From: Starkeya sp. ORNL1
GTDB lineage: Bacteria > Pseudomonadota > Alphaproteobacteria > Rhizobiales > Xanthobacteraceae
Length of the DNA: 64,000 nucleotides
Direction of reading: 5' to 3'
Assembly (NCBI RefSeq): GCF_012971745.1
Contig: NZ_CP048834.1
Coordinates: forward strand, 372,001-436,000
A program made the translations under genes and the position numbers. The notes below the pieces were generated by a model that saw only the letters and a program-made list of their open reading frames with translations, was not told where the DNA came from and ran no database searches. Positions 45,090 through 56,605 of this stretch are shown here, piece by piece. The first letter of the stretch is position 1, and every line of letters begins with the position of its first letter.

Positions 45090-47843
45090 ATGCTCGACAA
45101 CAGGTTCGATCCCGCCGCCGTCGAAGGCCGCATCTATCAGGCGTGGGAGAACGCCGGCGCCTTCAAGGCCGGGCGGCCGGAGCGGGCAGGGGCCGATCCC
45201 TATTGCATCGTCATCCCCCCGCCGAACGTCACCGGCTCGCTCCATATGGGGCACGCGCTCAACAACACGCTGCAGGACATCCTCTGCCGCTTCCAGCGCA
45301 TGCGCGGGCGCGACGTGCTGTGGCAGGTCGGCACCGACCATGCCGGCATCGCGACCCAGATGGTGGTCGAGCGCCAGCTCGCCGAGCGCCAGCAGCCGGG
45401 ACGCCGCGAACTCGGGCGCGAGGCCTTCGTCGAGAAGGTCTGGGCGTGGAAGGAGGAATCCGGCGGCGCCATCATCAATCAGCTGAAGCGCCTCGGCGCA
45501 TCGTGCGACTGGTCGCGCGAGCGCTTCACCATGGATGAGGGGCTCTCGCGCGCCGTCCTCAAGGTGTTCGTCCGGCTCTACAAGGAAGGGCTGATCTACA
45601 AGGACAAGCGGCTGGTGAACTGGGACCCGAAGTTCCAGTCCGCCATCTCCGACTTGGAGGTCGTGCAGGTCGAGGTGAAGGGCCACCTCTGGCACTTCCG
45701 CTATCCGATCGAGGGCACCGACGAGTTCATCACGGTCGCCACCACGCGGCCGGAGACCATGCTCGGCGACACCGCGGTCGCGGTGCATCCGGACGATGAG
45801 CGCTACACGCACCTCGTCGGCAAGTTCGCCGTGCTGCCGCTGGTTGGCCGCCGCATCCCGATCGTCGCGGACGAGTATTCCGATCCCGAGAAGGGCACCG
45901 GCGCGGTGAAGATCACCCCGGCGCACGACTTCAACGATTTCGAGGTCGGCAAGCGTCACGACCTGCCGATGATCAACGTGCTCGATGCCGAGGCGCGCAT
46001 GCTGCTCGCCGGCAATGAGGATTTCCTCGACGGCGCCGCCCCGGGTCCGGACCTCGACGCCGTGCTCGCCTTGCATGGCCAGAGCCGCGAGGCGGCACGC
46101 AAGGCGATCGTCGCGCTGATGGAGGAGCGCGGCCTGCTCGACCAGATCACGCCGAACGTCCACACCGTGCCGCATGGCGACCGCTCGAACGTCGTGATCG
46201 AGCCCTGGCTGACCGACCAGTGGTATGTCGACGCCCATACGCTGGCCCAGCCGGCGTTGAAAGCGGTGCGCGAGGGGCGGACCTCGTTCGTGCCTAAGAA
46301 CTGGGAGAAGACCTATTTCGAGTGGCTGGAGAACATCCAGCCCTGGTGCGTCTCGCGCCAGCTGTGGTGGGGCCATCAGATCCCGGCCTGGTATGGACCG
46401 GACGGCACTGTCTTCGTCGAGGAGACGGAAGAGGAGGCGATGGCGGCGGCGCTGGCGCACTGCGTCGAGGCGCGCATCATCACCGACGAGGAGGCGAGGG
46501 CGCTTGCCGAGGATCCGGACAAGCTTGCCGCGTTCATCACCCGCGACGAGGACGTGCTCGACACCTGGTTCTCCTCGGCGCTGTGGCCGTTCTCGACGCT
46601 CGGCTGGCCGGACGAGACGGCGGAGCTGAAGCGCTTCTACCCGACCTCGGTGCTGATCACCGGCTTCGACATCATCTTCTTCTGGGTTGCCCGGATGATG
46701 ATGATGGGCCTGCACTTCATGGATGACGAAGTGCCGTTCAAGGACGTCTATATCCACGCCCTCGTCCGTGACGAGAAGGGCGCCAAGATGTCGAAGTCCA
46801 AGGGCAACGTCATCGACCCGCTCTCGCTGATCGACGAGTATGGCGCCGATGCGCTGCGCTTCACGCTCGCGGCGATGGCGGCGCAGGGCCGCGACATCAA
46901 GCTGTCGACCAACCGTGTCGAGGGCTACCGTAATTTTTCGACCAAGCTCTGGAACGCCGCCCGCTTTGCCGAGATGAACGAATGCCGGCGCGATCCGGCC
47001 TTCGTGCCTGCGGCTGCGTCCTCGACGCTCAACCGCTGGATCCTCTCTGAGACGCAGCGCGCCATCACCGAAGTGACCGAGGCGATCGAGGCCTACAGGT
47101 TCAACGAGGCGGCCGGCGCGGCCTACCGCTTCGTCTGGAACATCTTCTGCGACTGGTACCTGGAACTCGCCAAGCCGGTGTTCATGAGCGCCGACAGCCC
47201 CTGGAAGGCGGAGACACGCGCCACCACCGCTTTCGTGCTCGACGAGACATTGAGGCTGCTGCACCCCTTCATGCCCTTCCTCACCGAAGAGCTGTGGGAG
47301 CGCACCGGCGGCGACGGCCTGCTGACGCTTGCGTCCTGGCCGGCGCTTGAAGGGCTGGATGCGCCGGATGCGGAGGCCGAGCTCGGCTGGCTGGTCGATC
47401 TGATCACCGAGGTGCGCTCGGTGCGGGCCGAGATGAACGTGCCCGCGGGCGCGCAGATCCCGCTGGCGCTGGTCGGCGCGTCGGACGAGACCACGGCGCG
47501 CGCCAAGCTTTGGAACGACGCGCTGGTGCGCCTTGCCCGGCTCTCCTCCATCGCGTTCGCGAGCGAGGCGCCGGCCGGCGCGGTGCAACTGGTGGTGCGC
47601 GGCGAGACCGCGGCGCTGCCGCTGGCCGGCATCATCGACATGGACGCGGAGGCGGTGCGGCTTTCCAAGGAACTGGCCAAGGCGGCGGACGATGTTGCGA
47701 GGGTCGACGTCAAGCTAGGCAATCCGGATTTCCTCGCCCGCGCCAAGGAAGAGGTGATCGAAGAGCAGCGCGAGCGCCGCGATGCTGCGGAGGCCCGCGC
47801 GGCGAAGATCCGCGAGGCGCTGGCGCGTCTCGGCAAGGCGTGA
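45090..47843 (+). CDS. valS: valyl-tRNA synthetase
   Basis: A 917-residue class Ia synthetase that charges tRNA-Val. HIGH motif as LHMGHAL, editing CP1 domain with [22 protein letters not shown] motif as AKMSKSKGN, and a C-terminal coiled-coil arm ([16 protein letters not shown]). ATG 45090 has GGAG 5 nt upstream; an in-frame GTG 15 bp earlier is less likely. The MgtC gene follows after 10 bp. Confidence 0.97.
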   Translation: MLDNRFDPAAVEGRIYQAWENAGAFKAGRPERAGADPYCIVIPPPNVTGSLHMGHALNNTLQDILCRFQRMRGRDVLWQVGTDHAGIATQMVVERQLAERQQPGRRELGREAFVEKVWAWKEESGGAIINQLKRLGASCDWSRERFTMDEGLSRAVLKVFVRLYKEGLIYKDKRLVNWDPKFQSAISDLEVVQVEVKGHLWHFRYPIEGTDEFITVATTRPETMLGDTAVAVHPDDERYTHLVGKFAVLPLVGRRIPIVADEYSDPEKGTGAVKITPAHDFNDFEVGKRHDLPMINVLDAEARMLLAGNEDFLDGAAPGPDLDAVLALHGQSREAARKAIVALMEERGLLDQITPNVHTVPHGDRSNVVIEPWLTDQWYVDAHTLAQPALKAVREGRTSFVPKNWEKTYFEWLENIQPWCVSRQLWWGHQIPAWYGPDGTVFVEETEEEAMAAALAHCVEARIITDEEARALAEDPDKLAAFITRDEDVLDTWFSSALWPFSTLGWPDETAELKRFYPTSVLITGFDIIFFWVARMMMMGLHFMDDEVPFKDVYIHALVRDEKGAKMSKSKGNVIDPLSLIDEYGADALRFTLAAMAAQGRDIKLSTNRVEGYRNFSTKLWNAARFAEMNECRRDPAFVPAAASSTLNRWILSETQRAITEVTEAIEAYRFNEAAGAAYRFVWNIFCDWYLELAKPVFMSADSPWKAETRATTAFVLDETLRLLHPFMPFLTEELWERTGGDGLLTLASWPALEGLDAPDAEAELGWLVDLITEVRSVRAEMNVPAGAQIPLALVGASDETTARAKLWNDALVRLARLSSIAFASEAPAGAVQLVVRGETAALPLAGIIDMDAEAVRLSKELAKAADDVARVDVKLGNPDFLARAKEEVIEEQRERRDAAEARAAKIREALARLGKA

Positions 47844-47853
47844 CGCTGGTGCC

Positions 47854-48570
47854 ATGCAGTTCCTCGCTACCTTCCACGCCCTGGACTTCCTCGACAGTGT
47901 CGTGAGCCTCGTGGTCGCCTTTGTCCTGGGGACGGCGATCGGCGCGGAACGGCAATACCGCCAGCGCACCGCCGGCCTGCGGACCAATGTGCTCGTCGCC
48001 GTCGGCGCCTGCCAGTTCGTCGACATGGGCATCCATCTCGGTGGTGCCGACAGCGCGGTGCGCATCATCGCCAATGTGGTGACCGGCATCGGCTTCCTCG
48101 GCGCCGGCGTCATCATGAAGGAAGGCACCAATATTCGCGGGCTAAACACCGCGGCGACGCTCTGGTGTTCGGCGGCGGTCGGCGCTTGCGCCGGTGCCGA
48201 CCTGGTGGCGCAGGCGGTCCTGCTCACCGTCTTCGTGCTCGCCGGCAATACAATGCTGCGGCCGCTCATCGATGCGCTGGAGCGCCTGCCGCGCGACGAG
48301 GCGGCAACCGAGGCCACCTACGAGGTCGGCATCGTCGTGCCGGCGGCCGGGGCGCCAGAGGCGCAGGGGATACTCGTCGCCCGGCTCGATGCGGCGCAAT
48401 TCCCGGTCGATGACATCGAGACCCTGGAGCGGGCCGAAGGCCGCACGGAATTGCGGGCTACGCTCGTCAATACTTCGGTGCGTCCGAGGGAGCTCGACGC
48501 CGTGATTGCCGAGCTGAAACGGATGCCCGGAATATTGGCGGCGAACTGGACGCGAAGCGGTTCGGATTAA
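47854..48570 (+). CDS. MgtC/SapB-family membrane protein
   Basis: A 238-residue protein with about five membrane helices (LVVAFVLGTAIGAERQYRQR, VVTGIGFLGAGVIMKEG, GLNTAATLWCSAAVG) and a C-terminal soluble domain of about 90 residues resembling ACT-like folds. The MgtC motif GFLGAG and the conserved GLNTAA are present. The family helps growth at low Mg2+ and in virulence. It starts 10 bp after valS and is probably in the same transcript. Confidence 0.88.
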   Translation: MQFLATFHALDFLDSVVSLVVAFVLGTAIGAERQYRQRTAGLRTNVLVAVGACQFVDMGIHLGGADSAVRIIANVVTGIGFLGAGVIMKEGTNIRGLNTAATLWCSAAVGACAGADLVAQAVLLTVFVLAGNTMLRPLIDALERLPRDEAATEATYEVGIVVPAAGAPEAQGILVARLDAAQFPVDDIETLERAEGRTELRATLVNTSVRPRELDAVIAELKRMPGILAANWTRSGSD

Positions 48571-48760
48571 CCGCAATCCCTCTCAAATTTGTGTCATTCA
48601 CGTCACAGTGTCACGCATTCGCAACCCTGTTGGGAGGTGCTGACGCTAGGTGCCGCGATGCCGCCACAAACCGGCACGAAATCCGTCCCTTACGCGGTGG
48701 AGAGTAGCGTCCGGGCGCAGTTGCCCGCGAGATCCGCCGACGCCGGGAAGCGTGCGTACA

Positions 48761-50488
48761 ATGGACGCCAGGACGATCATCGACAAAAGGAAGCTTCCGA
48801 GCCGCCACGTGACGGAAGGTCCGTCGCGTGCGCCGCATCGCTCGTATCTTTATGCGATGGGTCTCACCCGCGAGCAGATCCACCAGCCGCTGGTCGGCGT
48901 CGCCTCGTGCTGGAACGAGGCCGCGCCGTGCAACATCTCGCTGATGCGCCAGGCGCAGGCGGTGAAGAAGGGCGTCGCCGCCGCCAATGGCACGCCGCGC
49001 GAATTCTGCACCATCACCGTCACCGACGGCATCGCCATGGGCCACGAGGGCATGAAGGCCTCGCTGGCGTCGCGCGACGTCATCGCGGACTCGGTCGAAC
49101 TCACCATTCGTGGCCATGCCTATGACGCGCTGGTCGGTCTCGCCGGCTGCGACAAGTCGCTGCCGGGCATGATGATGGCGATGGTGCGCCTCAACATACC
49201 GTCCATCTTCATCTATGGCGGCTCGATCCTGCCGGGTTCGTTCCGCGGCCAGCCGGTCACCGTGCAGGACATGTTCGAGGCGGTCGGCAAGCATTCCGTC
49301 GGCCTGATGTCGGACGAGGATCTCGACGAACTCGAGCAGGTGGCGTGCCCGTCGGCCGGCGCCTGCGGCGCGCAGTTCACCGCCAACACCATGGCGACCG
49401 TTTCCGAGGCGATCGGCCTTGCGCTGCCCTACTCGGCCGGCGCGCCGGCGCCTTACGAGATCCGCGACCGGTTCTGCATGACCGCCGGCGAGCAGGTGAT
49501 GGAACTGGTCGCCCGCCAGATCCGGCCGCGCGACATCGTCACCCTGAAGGCGCTGGAGAATGCCGCAACCGTGGTCGCCGCCTCGGGCGGCTCGACCAAT
49601 GCGGCGCTGCATTTGCCGGCCATCGCGCACGAGGTGGGCATCGAGTTCGACCTGTTCGACGTCGCCGAGATCTTCAAGCGCACGCCCTATATCGCCGACC
49701 TGAAGCCGGGCGGGCGCTATGTGGCGAAGGATATGTTCGAGGTCGGCGGCATCCCGCTGCTGATGAAGACGCTGCTCGACCATGGCTTTCTGCACGGCGA
49801 CTGCCTCACCGTGACCGGCCGCACCATTGCCGAGAACCTCGCTTCGGTGAAGTGGAACCCGGACCAGGATGTGGTGCGCCCGGCCAACGATCCGATCACC
49901 GTGACCGGCGGCGTGGTTGGCCTCAAGGGCAATCTCGCGCCCGATGGCGCCATCGTGAAGGTGGCGGGCCTGAAGAACCAGAAGTTCACCGGTCCCGCAC
50001 GCTGCTTCGATGGCGAGGAGGCCTGCTTCGAGGCGGTGACCAACCGCGCCTATGAAGAAGGCGAGGTGCTGGTGATCCGCTATGAGGGGCCGAAGGGCGG
50101 CCCCGGCATGCGCGAGATGCTGTCCACCACCGCGGCGCTCTATGGCCAGGGCATGGGCGACAAGGTCGCGCTCATCACAGATGGACGCTTCTCCGGCGCG
50201 ACCCGCGGCTTCTGCATCGGCCATGTCGGCCCGGAAGCAGCGGTCGGCGGCCCGATCGGGCTCATTCGCGACGGCGACATCATTGCCATCGATGCTGTCG
50301 AGGGCACGCTCGAGGTCGAGCTCTCCGACGAGGAGCTTGCCGAGCGGCTCAAGGAATGGAAGCCGCGTCCCACCACTTTTGGCTCGGGGGCCATCTGGAA
50401 GTTCGCGCAGACCGTTGGGTCCGCCCGCAAGGGCGCTGTGACCCATCCGGGCGGCGCAGCCGAGACATCGTGCTATGCGGATATCTGA
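48761..50488 (+). CDS. ilvD: dihydroxy-acid dehydratase
   Basis: A 575-residue Fe-S dehydratase of the ILVD/EDD family in valine, leucine and isoleucine synthesis. Iron-sulfur ligands lie in [20 protein letters not shown] and [10 protein letters not shown]. The conserved [16 protein letters not shown] is intact near the C-terminus. A related branch of sugar-acid dehydratases cannot be entirely excluded, but the length and GHVGPEA end fit IlvD. ATG 48761 is used. Its last 14 bases overlap the exoR-like gene. Confidence 0.93.
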   Translation: MDARTIIDKRKLPSRHVTEGPSRAPHRSYLYAMGLTREQIHQPLVGVASCWNEAAPCNISLMRQAQAVKKGVAAANGTPREFCTITVTDGIAMGHEGMKASLASRDVIADSVELTIRGHAYDALVGLAGCDKSLPGMMMAMVRLNIPSIFIYGGSILPGSFRGQPVTVQDMFEAVGKHSVGLMSDEDLDELEQVACPSAGACGAQFTANTMATVSEAIGLALPYSAGAPAPYEIRDRFCMTAGEQVMELVARQIRPRDIVTLKALENAATVVAASGGSTNAALHLPAIAHEVGIEFDLFDVAEIFKRTPYIADLKPGGRYVAKDMFEVGGIPLLMKTLLDHGFLHGDCLTVTGRTIAENLASVKWNPDQDVVRPANDPITVTGGVVGLKGNLAPDGAIVKVAGLKNQKFTGPARCFDGEEACFEAVTNRAYEEGEVLVIRYEGPKGGPGMREMLSTTAALYGQGMGDKVALITDGRFSGATRGFCIGHVGPEAAVGGPIGLIRDGDIIAIDAVEGTLEVELSDEELAERLKEWKPRPTTFGSGAIWKFAQTVGSARKGAVTHPGGAAETSCYADI

Positions 50489-51323
50489 GGCTCTCGCACT
50501 TGCGGTCGCGCTGGCGATCAGCCTGGCGCCGGTGACGGCGTCGGCTTTCGACGGCAACACCGATTCCCCGCCGGCGCCCGGCCGGGTCCCCGGCGCGGTG
50601 GCGCCGCCGGGCGCCGGTTCGCGCCCGCTGGAGGAGGCGGTGCGGCTCGGCACCAAGGCACTGCGCTCCGGTGAAACCGAGAAGGGCATCGACTCGCTGC
50701 GCTACGCCGCCGACCAGGGCCATCCGGGCGCGCAGTGGAAGCTCGGCCGCATGTATGCGGACGGCGAGGGCGTGCAGCGCGACGACATCAAGGCGTTCGA
50801 ATATTTCACCCAGATCGCCAACATGCATGCCGACGACAACCCGTCGGCACCGCAGGCCCGCTTCGTCGCCGACGCCTTCGTGGCGCTGGGCGGCTATTAT
50901 CTGAGCGGCATCCCGAACAGCCAGGTGCGCCGCGACCTCGGCCGCGCGCGCGACATGTTCGCTTATGCCGCCTCTTACTTCGGCGATCCGGATGCGCAGT
51001 ACCAGCTGGCCCGGCTCTATATCGACGGCAGCGGCGTCAAGCGCGACCCGCGTTTCGCCGCCCGCTGGCTCGGCCTTGCCGCGCAGAAGGGGCAGTACAA
51101 GGCCCAGGCGCTGCTCGGCGGCCTGCTGTTCAAAGGCGACGAGGGTATTCCGCGCCAGGCCGCACGCGGCCTGATGTGGCTGACGCTGGCGCGCGACGCC
51201 GCCGCGACCGGCGACGACAAGTGGATCGTCAAGCTCTATGACGACGCCTTCGCCTCGGCGACCTCGGACGAGCGGGCGATGGCGCTGCTCTATCTCGAGC
51301 AGCACCTGAAGGTTGACCGGTAA
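50475..51323 (+). CDS. exoR: ExoR-like Sel1-repeat periplasmic protein
   Basis: A 282-residue precursor: signal peptide to about VTASA, then Sel1/TPR repeats (GAQWKLGRMYADGEGV, AQYQLARLYIDGSGV). The match to rhizobial ExoR is strong in FVADAFVALGGYYLSGIP and in AARWLGLAAQKG. ExoR in Sinorhizobium is the periplasmic repressor of the ExoS-ChvI kinase pair that controls exopolysaccharide and motility. No exoS or chvI is near. It starts inside ilvD, which suggests coupled translation. Confidence 0.88.
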   Translation: MRISEALALAVALAISLAPVTASAFDGNTDSPPAPGRVPGAVAPPGAGSRPLEEAVRLGTKALRSGETEKGIDSLRYAADQGHPGAQWKLGRMYADGEGVQRDDIKAFEYFTQIANMHADDNPSAPQARFVADAFVALGGYYLSGIPNSQVRRDLGRARDMFAYAASYFGDPDAQYQLARLYIDGSGVKRDPRFAARWLGLAAQKGQYKAQALLGGLLFKGDEGIPRQAARGLMWLTLARDAAATGDDKWIVKLYDDAFASATSDERAMALLYLEQHLKVDR

Positions 51324-51344
51324 GTATTTGATTCAAGCCAGCGA

Positions 51345-51440
51345 CGTCATCCCGGCCGAAGGCGAAGCCGCAGAGCCGGGATCGTTGGAAGGTGAAGAAT
51401 GTTTTCGCGATCCCGGATCGGCCTAAAGGCCGTCCGGGGC
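51345..51440. repeat. REP-like palindromic repeat, GTCATCCCGG type
   Basis: Contains GTCATCCCGGCCGAAGGCG at the left and an inverted pair GAGCCGGGATCG (51373-51384) / CGATCCCGGATC (51408-51419). Typical of dispersed repeats in this order of bacteria. It lies between the convergent exoR-like and xth genes. Confidence 0.65.
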
Positions 51441-51472
51441 GACGATTACGGGAACGGCACGTCTATCCAGCG

Positions 51473-52258
51473 TCATCCGAGATCGAAGTCCGCCCAGACC
51501 GGCACGTGGTCGGAAGGCTTCTCCCAGGTGCGGGTGTGCTTGTCGATGCCGACGCCCTTGAGGCGGTCGGCGGCCTGCGGCGACAGCAGCAGGTGGTCGA
51601 TGCGGATGCCGTTGTTCTTTTGCCAGGCGCCGGCCTGGTAATCCCAGAACGTATAGAGCTTGGCCTCGTCGGTGGTGGCGCGCACCGCTTCCGTCAGGCC
51701 GAGATTGAGCAGTTCGCGGAAGGCGGCGCGGGTCTTCGGCAGGAACAGCGCGTCGCCCACCCACAAGGCGGGGTCGTGCACGTCCTCCGGCGCCGGGATG
51801 ACATTGTAGTCGCCGGCGATCACCAGCGGCTCCTCATAGGTGAGGCGCTGGGCGATCAGTGTCTTCAGCCGCGCCATCCAGCCGAGCTTGTAGGGGTATT
51901 TCTCGGTGTCGGGCGGATTGCCATTCGGCAGATAGATGCCACAGACCCGCACCGCACCCTTCGGCGTCGACACCACCACCTCGATGAAGCGCGACTGCAC
52001 ATCGGCCTCGTCGCCGGGCAGACCGGTCGTCACCTCGTCGAACGGCAGCTTGGAGAGCACGGCGACGCCGTTGAAGCCCTTCTGGCCATGCACCGCCACA
52101 TTATAGCCGAGCGCCTCGAACGCCTCGCGCGGGAAAGCCTCGTCGACGCATTTGATCTCCTGGAGGCAGACCAGATCCGGCTGGCGTTCCTTCAACCAGA
52201 TCGCCGCATGGTCGAGCCGCTGCTTGATCGAATTGACGTTCCAGGTGGCGATGCGCAT
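51473..52258 (-). CDS. xth: exodeoxyribonuclease III
   Basis: A 261-residue AP endonuclease / 3' exonuclease of the ExoIII family used in base-excision repair. Motifs: MRIATWNVNSIKQR at the start, LQEIKC (metal Glu), YLPNGN, AGDYNVIP, RIDHLLLS and the catalytic SDHVPVWADF end. Complete, normal length. It lies downstream of mtnN on the same strand (26-bp gap). Confidence 0.95.
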   Translation of the reverse strand: MRIATWNVNSIKQRLDHAAIWLKERQPDLVCLQEIKCVDEAFPREAFEALGYNVAVHGQKGFNGVAVLSKLPFDEVTTGLPGDEADVQSRFIEVVVSTPKGAVRVCGIYLPNGNPPDTEKYPYKLGWMARLKTLIAQRLTYEEPLVIAGDYNVIPAPEDVHDPALWVGDALFLPKTRAAFRELLNLGLTEAVRATTDEAKLYTFWDYQAGAWQKNNGIRIDHLLLSPQAADRLKGVGIDKHTRTWEKPSDHVPVWADFDLG

Positions 52259-52283
52259 CGGAATCCCCGCTGTCGATCAGGGC

Positions 52284-53039
52284 TTATAGCACCGGCAGCA
52301 GCCGCCGCACGATCAGTGCGGAAGAGCGCGAGACCTCGTCGGCGAAGCGCGCGAAGTCGAAATGGGAATCGTGGCCGGCAAGGTCCGACAGCGCGCGGAT
52401 CACCAGCCACGGCACGCCGAAGGCGGCGCAGGTCTGCGCCATGGCGCCGCCCTCCATCTCCACCGCGGCGCCACCGAACTGGCGGAACAGCCGGTCGCGG
52501 ACGGCTTCGCTGTTGACGAACTGGTCGCCGGTAAGCACCCGGGCGAAATGGACCAGCGGCGGGCGCTCCTCGCCACCGGCGGCGCGGGAGAGCGGCGCCA
52601 GCGCCAGTTCGGCCAGCGCCTCGCGGCTGCGCGCGATCAGCGTGGCATCGGCGTGGTGGCCGTGGTCGTCGACCGGGTTGAAGAAGGGCAGATGCCCGGC
52701 CTGATAGGCGTTGAAGCCCTCTGCGCCGTGCCATCCGGTGTCGTGCTGCACCACATGCTCGGCAATCACGACGTCGCCGATGGAGAGTTCCGGATCGAGG
52801 CCGCCGGCGATGCCGGAGAACACCACGGTGCGCGCCTCGAAGCGCTCGATCAGCAGCGTCGTGGCGATGCCGGCATTGACCTTGCCCATGCCGGCCTGCG
52901 CCAGAACCACGTCATGGCCGTCGAGCGCGCCGGCATGAAAGCGCATGCCGGCGCGCTCGCTGGTCTCCTGACCTTCGAGATTGTCGGTGAGGACGGCGAG
53001 TTCCTGCGGCAGGGCGCAGAGCACCCCGACCGGACGCAT
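52284..53039 (-). CDS. mtnN: 5'-methylthioadenosine/S-adenosylhomocysteine nucleosidase
   Basis: A 251-residue nucleoside phosphorylase-fold enzyme that cleaves methylthioadenosine and S-adenosylhomocysteine. GVLCALPQELAVL, FSGIAGGLDPELSIGDVV, VEMEGGAMAQ and the catalytic Asp in ALSDLAGHDS are visible. ATG 53039 overlaps the erpA stop by one base (TGATG), so translation is coupled. Some residues differ from E. coli MtnN, and a related nucleosidase activity is possible. Confidence 0.88.
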   Translation of the reverse strand: MRPVGVLCALPQELAVLTDNLEGQETSERAGMRFHAGALDGHDVVLAQAGMGKVNAGIATTLLIERFEARTVVFSGIAGGLDPELSIGDVVIAEHVVQHDTGWHGAEGFNAYQAGHLPFFNPVDDHGHHADATLIARSREALAELALAPLSRAAGGEERPPLVHFARVLTGDQFVNSEAVRDRLFRQFGGAAVEMEGGAMAQTCAAFGVPWLVIRALSDLAGHDSHFDFARFADEVSRSSALIVRRLLPVL

Positions 53040-53392
53040 CAGAGCGCGAAGCTGGTGCCGCAGCCGCACGAGGCGATGGCGTGCGGATTCTCGATCTTGA
53101 AGGAAGCGCCGATCAGGTCGTCGACGAAGTCGATATGCGAGCCGGACATATATTCCAGCGAGACCGGATCGATGACGACGGTGGCGCCGTCATTGTCGAT
53201 GACGATGTCGTCGTCGGCCCGTTCGCGGGTGATGTCGAACTTGTATTGGAAGCCGGAACAGCCACCACCCTCCACGCTCACCCGCAGCACGCTGGTGGGC
53301 GGCTCGGTGGCGAGGATCTGGGCGATGCGGCGGGCGGCGCGACCAGTGACGGCCACCCCTGCTGATTCCGCACTCAATTCGGTTGCGCTCAT
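53039..53392 (-). CDS. erpA: iron-sulfur cluster insertion protein ErpA (HesB family)
   Basis: A 117-residue A-type Fe-S carrier. The three ligand cysteines are in GGCSGFQY and SCGCGTSF. These proteins hand clusters to targets such as respiratory and isoprenoid enzymes. ATG 53392 has GAAGG about 7 nt upstream. It is divergent from dgt (114-bp gap). Confidence 0.93.
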   Translation of the reverse strand: MSATELSAESAGVAVTGRAARRIAQILATEPPTSVLRVSVEGGGCSGFQYKFDITRERADDDIVIDNDGATVVIDPVSLEYMSGSHIDFVDDLIGASFKIENPHAIASCGCGTSFAL

Positions 53393-53506
53393 GTCGCAGC
53401 CTTCAGGTTGAATATGAACTACCCCGATAGTTAAGTGCTGCCGCGCCCGAGTCAAAGGGGTGTGCTGCACGGGGCAGCGAACGAATAATGTGCGGGGAGG
53501 GGAAAT

Positions 53507-54679
53507 ATGGCGGTCGCGCTGGCGCAGCCGCGTGTGGAATGGGCGTCGAAGGCCGAGGAAAGTCGCGGCCGTCTCGTCGACGAGCCCGCGAGCGGTACGC
53601 GTAGCGCCTTCCGTCGTGATGCCGACCGCATCATCCATTCCTCCGCATTCCGGCGGCTGGCCTACAAGACGCAGGTCTTCGTCTATCACGAGGGCGATCA
53701 TTTCCGCACCCGGCTCACCCATACGCTAGAGGTGGTTCAGGTGGCCCGCTCCATCGCTCGCGCTTTGGGGCTGGACGAGGATCTCGCCGAGGCGCTGGCG
53801 CTGGCCCATGATCTCGGGCACCCGCCCTTCGCCCATGCCGGGGAGCGCGTGCTCGACGCCTGCATGGCCGCCTATGGGGGCTTCGACCACAATGCGCAGG
53901 CGCTGCGCGTGGTGACGCGGCTGGAGAACCGCTACCCGGGCTTCGACGGTCTGAACCTCAGCTGGGAGACCCATGAGGGCATCGTCAAGCACAATGGACC
54001 CCTCTTGGCCCCGCTGCCGCATGCCGTCGCCGCCCATGCCGGCCGGCAGGATCTGTGGCTGTGGAGCTGGCCCTCGGCGGAGGCGCAGGTCGCCGCCATC
54101 GCCGACGATATCGCCTATGACGTCCACGACATGGATGACGGCCTGCGTGCCGGCATGTTCGGCGTCGGTGATCTCACGGGATTGCCGCTGGTCGGCCCGG
54201 TGATCGCGGAGATCCGCGCGCAATGGCCGACGCTCGATGCCTCGCGCACGGTGCACGAGGTCGGCCGCCGGCTCATCACCTTGCTGATCGAAGACGTGGT
54301 GGCGGAGACAAGCCGCCGCGTCAGTCAGCATGAACCGCAGTCGGCCGACGCGGTGCGCCGGCTCGGCGGCGCGCTGGTCGGCTTCTCGGCGCCGGTCGCG
54401 GAGGCCGAGCGGGGGATGAAGGCTTTCCTTTATCCGCACATGTACCGCCACCCCTGGCTGATGCGGGTGATGACGGATGCCGGCGAAGTGGTGCGCGATC
54501 TTTTCACCCGCTACATGGCGGACAGCGCCGCGCTGCCGCCGGAATGGCAGGTAACGATCGAAGGCGCCGAAGAGGAGCGCCGGGCCCGGCGCATCGCCGA
54601 TTTCATTGCCGGCCAGACCGACCGCTATGCGCTTGCCGAGCATGCCCGGCTCTTTGACTCGACCCCGGAACTGCGCTAG
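53507..54679 (+). CDS. dgt: deoxyguanosinetriphosphate triphosphohydrolase-like protein
   Basis: A 390-residue HD-domain dNTPase. The HD residues are in [10 protein letters not shown] and [16 protein letters not shown]; the family features [11 protein letters not shown] and [12 protein letters not shown] are present. These enzymes hydrolyse dNTPs to nucleoside and triphosphate and keep pools balanced. The argS gene starts 63 bp downstream, the common neighbour order in this group. Confidence 0.93.
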   Translation: MAVALAQPRVEWASKAEESRGRLVDEPASGTRSAFRRDADRIIHSSAFRRLAYKTQVFVYHEGDHFRTRLTHTLEVVQVARSIARALGLDEDLAEALALAHDLGHPPFAHAGERVLDACMAAYGGFDHNAQALRVVTRLENRYPGFDGLNLSWETHEGIVKHNGPLLAPLPHAVAAHAGRQDLWLWSWPSAEAQVAAIADDIAYDVHDMDDGLRAGMFGVGDLTGLPLVGPVIAEIRAQWPTLDASRTVHEVGRRLITLLIEDVVAETSRRVSQHEPQSADAVRRLGGALVGFSAPVAEAERGMKAFLYPHMYRHPWLMRVMTDAGEVVRDLFTRYMADSAALPPEWQVTIEGAEEERRARRIADFIAGQTDRYALAEHARLFDSTPELR

Positions 54680-54742
54680 CGGCAGCCGCCCCCGGCATTC
54701 CAATCGACTTACCTCGCCGGCAACGCCGTTCCGGAGCCACGC

Positions 54743-56509
54743 ATGAATCTCTACGCGATCTTCGCCGATCACGTCCGCGCCGCCCTTGCCGATCTCGCCG
54801 GCGAGGGCGCCTTGCCTGCCGGGATCGATGCCGCCCGCGTCGTGGTCGAGCCGCCGCGCGAGGTGAGCCATGGCGACCTCGCCACCAATGCGGCGATGGT
54901 GCTGGCGAAGGAAGCCGGCATGAAGCCGCGCGACCTCGCCGAGAAGCTCGCGGTCAAGCTGAAGGCGATCGAGGGCGTCACCGGGATCGAGGTTGCCGGA
55001 CCGGGCTTCATCAATATCGCGCTTGATCCCTCGCTGTGGCGCGGCGCCATGGCGAACGCGCTCCGCCAGGGCGGCGCCTATGGCCGTGCCGATCTCGGCG
55101 CCGGGCGGCCGGTCAATGTCGAGTATGTCTCCGCCAACCCGACCGGGCCGATGCATGTCGGCCATTGCCGCGGCGCGGTGTTCGGCGATGCGCTGGCCAA
55201 CCTGCTGGCGTTCGCCGGCTGGGATGTGGTCCGCGAATATTACATCAACGATGCCGGGGCGCAGGTCGATGTGCTCGCCCGCTCGTCCTATCTGCGCTAC
55301 CGCGAGGCACTGGGCGAGGCCATCACCATTCCGGAAGGGCTCTATCCCGGTGACTATCTGGTCCCGGTCGGCCAGGCCCTCGCCGCCGAGCATGGACCGG
55401 CGCTCACGGAGATGCAGGAAGCCGAATGGCTGCCGATCGTACGCGACGCCTCCATCGCCGCGATGATGGTGATGATCCGCACCGACCTCGAGGCACTGAA
55501 CATCCGGCACGGCGTATTCTTCTCCGAGCGCACTTTGCATGTCCGCGCGGACAATGGGCCGAGCATCATCGATTTCCTGCTGGACGATCTGCGCCGTCGT
55601 GGCCTCGTCTATGAAGGACGGCTGGCACCCCCCAAGGGCGCACCGGTGGAGGATTGGGAGGATCGCGAGCAGACGCTGTTCCGCGCCACCGAATTCGGCG
55701 ACGATGTCGACCGCCCGCTGATGAAATCGGACGGCAGCTACACCTATTTCGCTGCCGACATCGCGTATCACAAGGACAAGTTCGACCGCGGCTTCTCCCG
55801 GATGATCGACATCTGGGGGGCCGACCATGGCGGCTACGTCAAGCGCATGACGGCGGCGGTGAAGGCGGCGACCGGCGGGGAGGGCGCGCTCGAGGTCGAG
55901 CTGTGCCAGCTGGTACGGCTGCTGCGCAATGGTGAGCCGGTGAAGATGTCGAAGCGCGCCGGCGACTTTGTGACGCTGCGCGACGTGGTCGACGAGGTGG
56001 GCCGCGACGCGGTGCGCTTCATGATGATCCACCGCAAGAACGATGCGGTGCTCGATTTCGATCTTGCGAAGGTAATCGAGCAGAGCCGTGACAATCCTGT
56101 CTTCTATGTGCAGTACGCCCATGCCCGGGCGCGCTCCATCCTGCGCAATGCGCGGGAAGCGTTCCCCGGCCTAGCGTCGGAACCGGTGGGCTTCGTTGAT
56201 TCGGCGCTTGACCGGCTCGACGACGAAGGCGAGATTGCGCTTGCTAAACTCATTGCAGGCTATCCGCGGCTGATCGAGCAGGCGGCCCTCGCCAAAGAGC
56301 CGCACCGGGTGGCATTCTACCTCTACGATCTGGCCAGTGCCTTGCATGGACAATGGAATCGAGGGAAGGAATCGCCTCATTTACGCTTCATTATCGAAGA
56401 TGATCGAGTCTTGACCTACGCGCGGCTGGCACTTGTGCATGCCATCGCGCTGGTTATCGCTTCAGGACTCTCCATCCTCGGAGTCGATGCCCCCGAAGAA
56501 ATGCGGTGA
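54743..56509 (+). CDS. argS: arginyl-tRNA synthetase
   Basis: A 588-residue class I synthetase. HIGH appears as [11 protein letters not shown], the ArgRS signature [12 protein letters not shown] is intact, and KMSKR-type motif is [10 protein letters not shown]. The N-terminal Add-1 domain and the C-terminal anticodon-binding domain ([14 protein letters not shown]) are complete. The SPOR gene follows after 96 bp. Confidence 0.97.
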   Translation: MNLYAIFADHVRAALADLAGEGALPAGIDAARVVVEPPREVSHGDLATNAAMVLAKEAGMKPRDLAEKLAVKLKAIEGVTGIEVAGPGFINIALDPSLWRGAMANALRQGGAYGRADLGAGRPVNVEYVSANPTGPMHVGHCRGAVFGDALANLLAFAGWDVVREYYINDAGAQVDVLARSSYLRYREALGEAITIPEGLYPGDYLVPVGQALAAEHGPALTEMQEAEWLPIVRDASIAAMMVMIRTDLEALNIRHGVFFSERTLHVRADNGPSIIDFLLDDLRRRGLVYEGRLAPPKGAPVEDWEDREQTLFRATEFGDDVDRPLMKSDGSYTYFAADIAYHKDKFDRGFSRMIDIWGADHGGYVKRMTAAVKAATGGEGALEVELCQLVRLLRNGEPVKMSKRAGDFVTLRDVVDEVGRDAVRFMMIHRKNDAVLDFDLAKVIEQSRDNPVFYVQYAHARARSILRNAREAFPGLASEPVGFVDSALDRLDDEGEIALAKLIAGYPRLIEQAALAKEPHRVAFYLYDLASALHGQWNRGKESPHLRFIIEDDRVLTYARLALVHAIALVIASGLSILGVDAPEEMR

Positions 56510-56605
56510 GTGTGTCGCGTTAGCCGATCTGGGCCGACCGCCGCCGTTCTGATGCCGGTTCGCACGGACCGGCATTCTTGCGGTTAGTAGAACGGGTTCG
56601 GTGCA

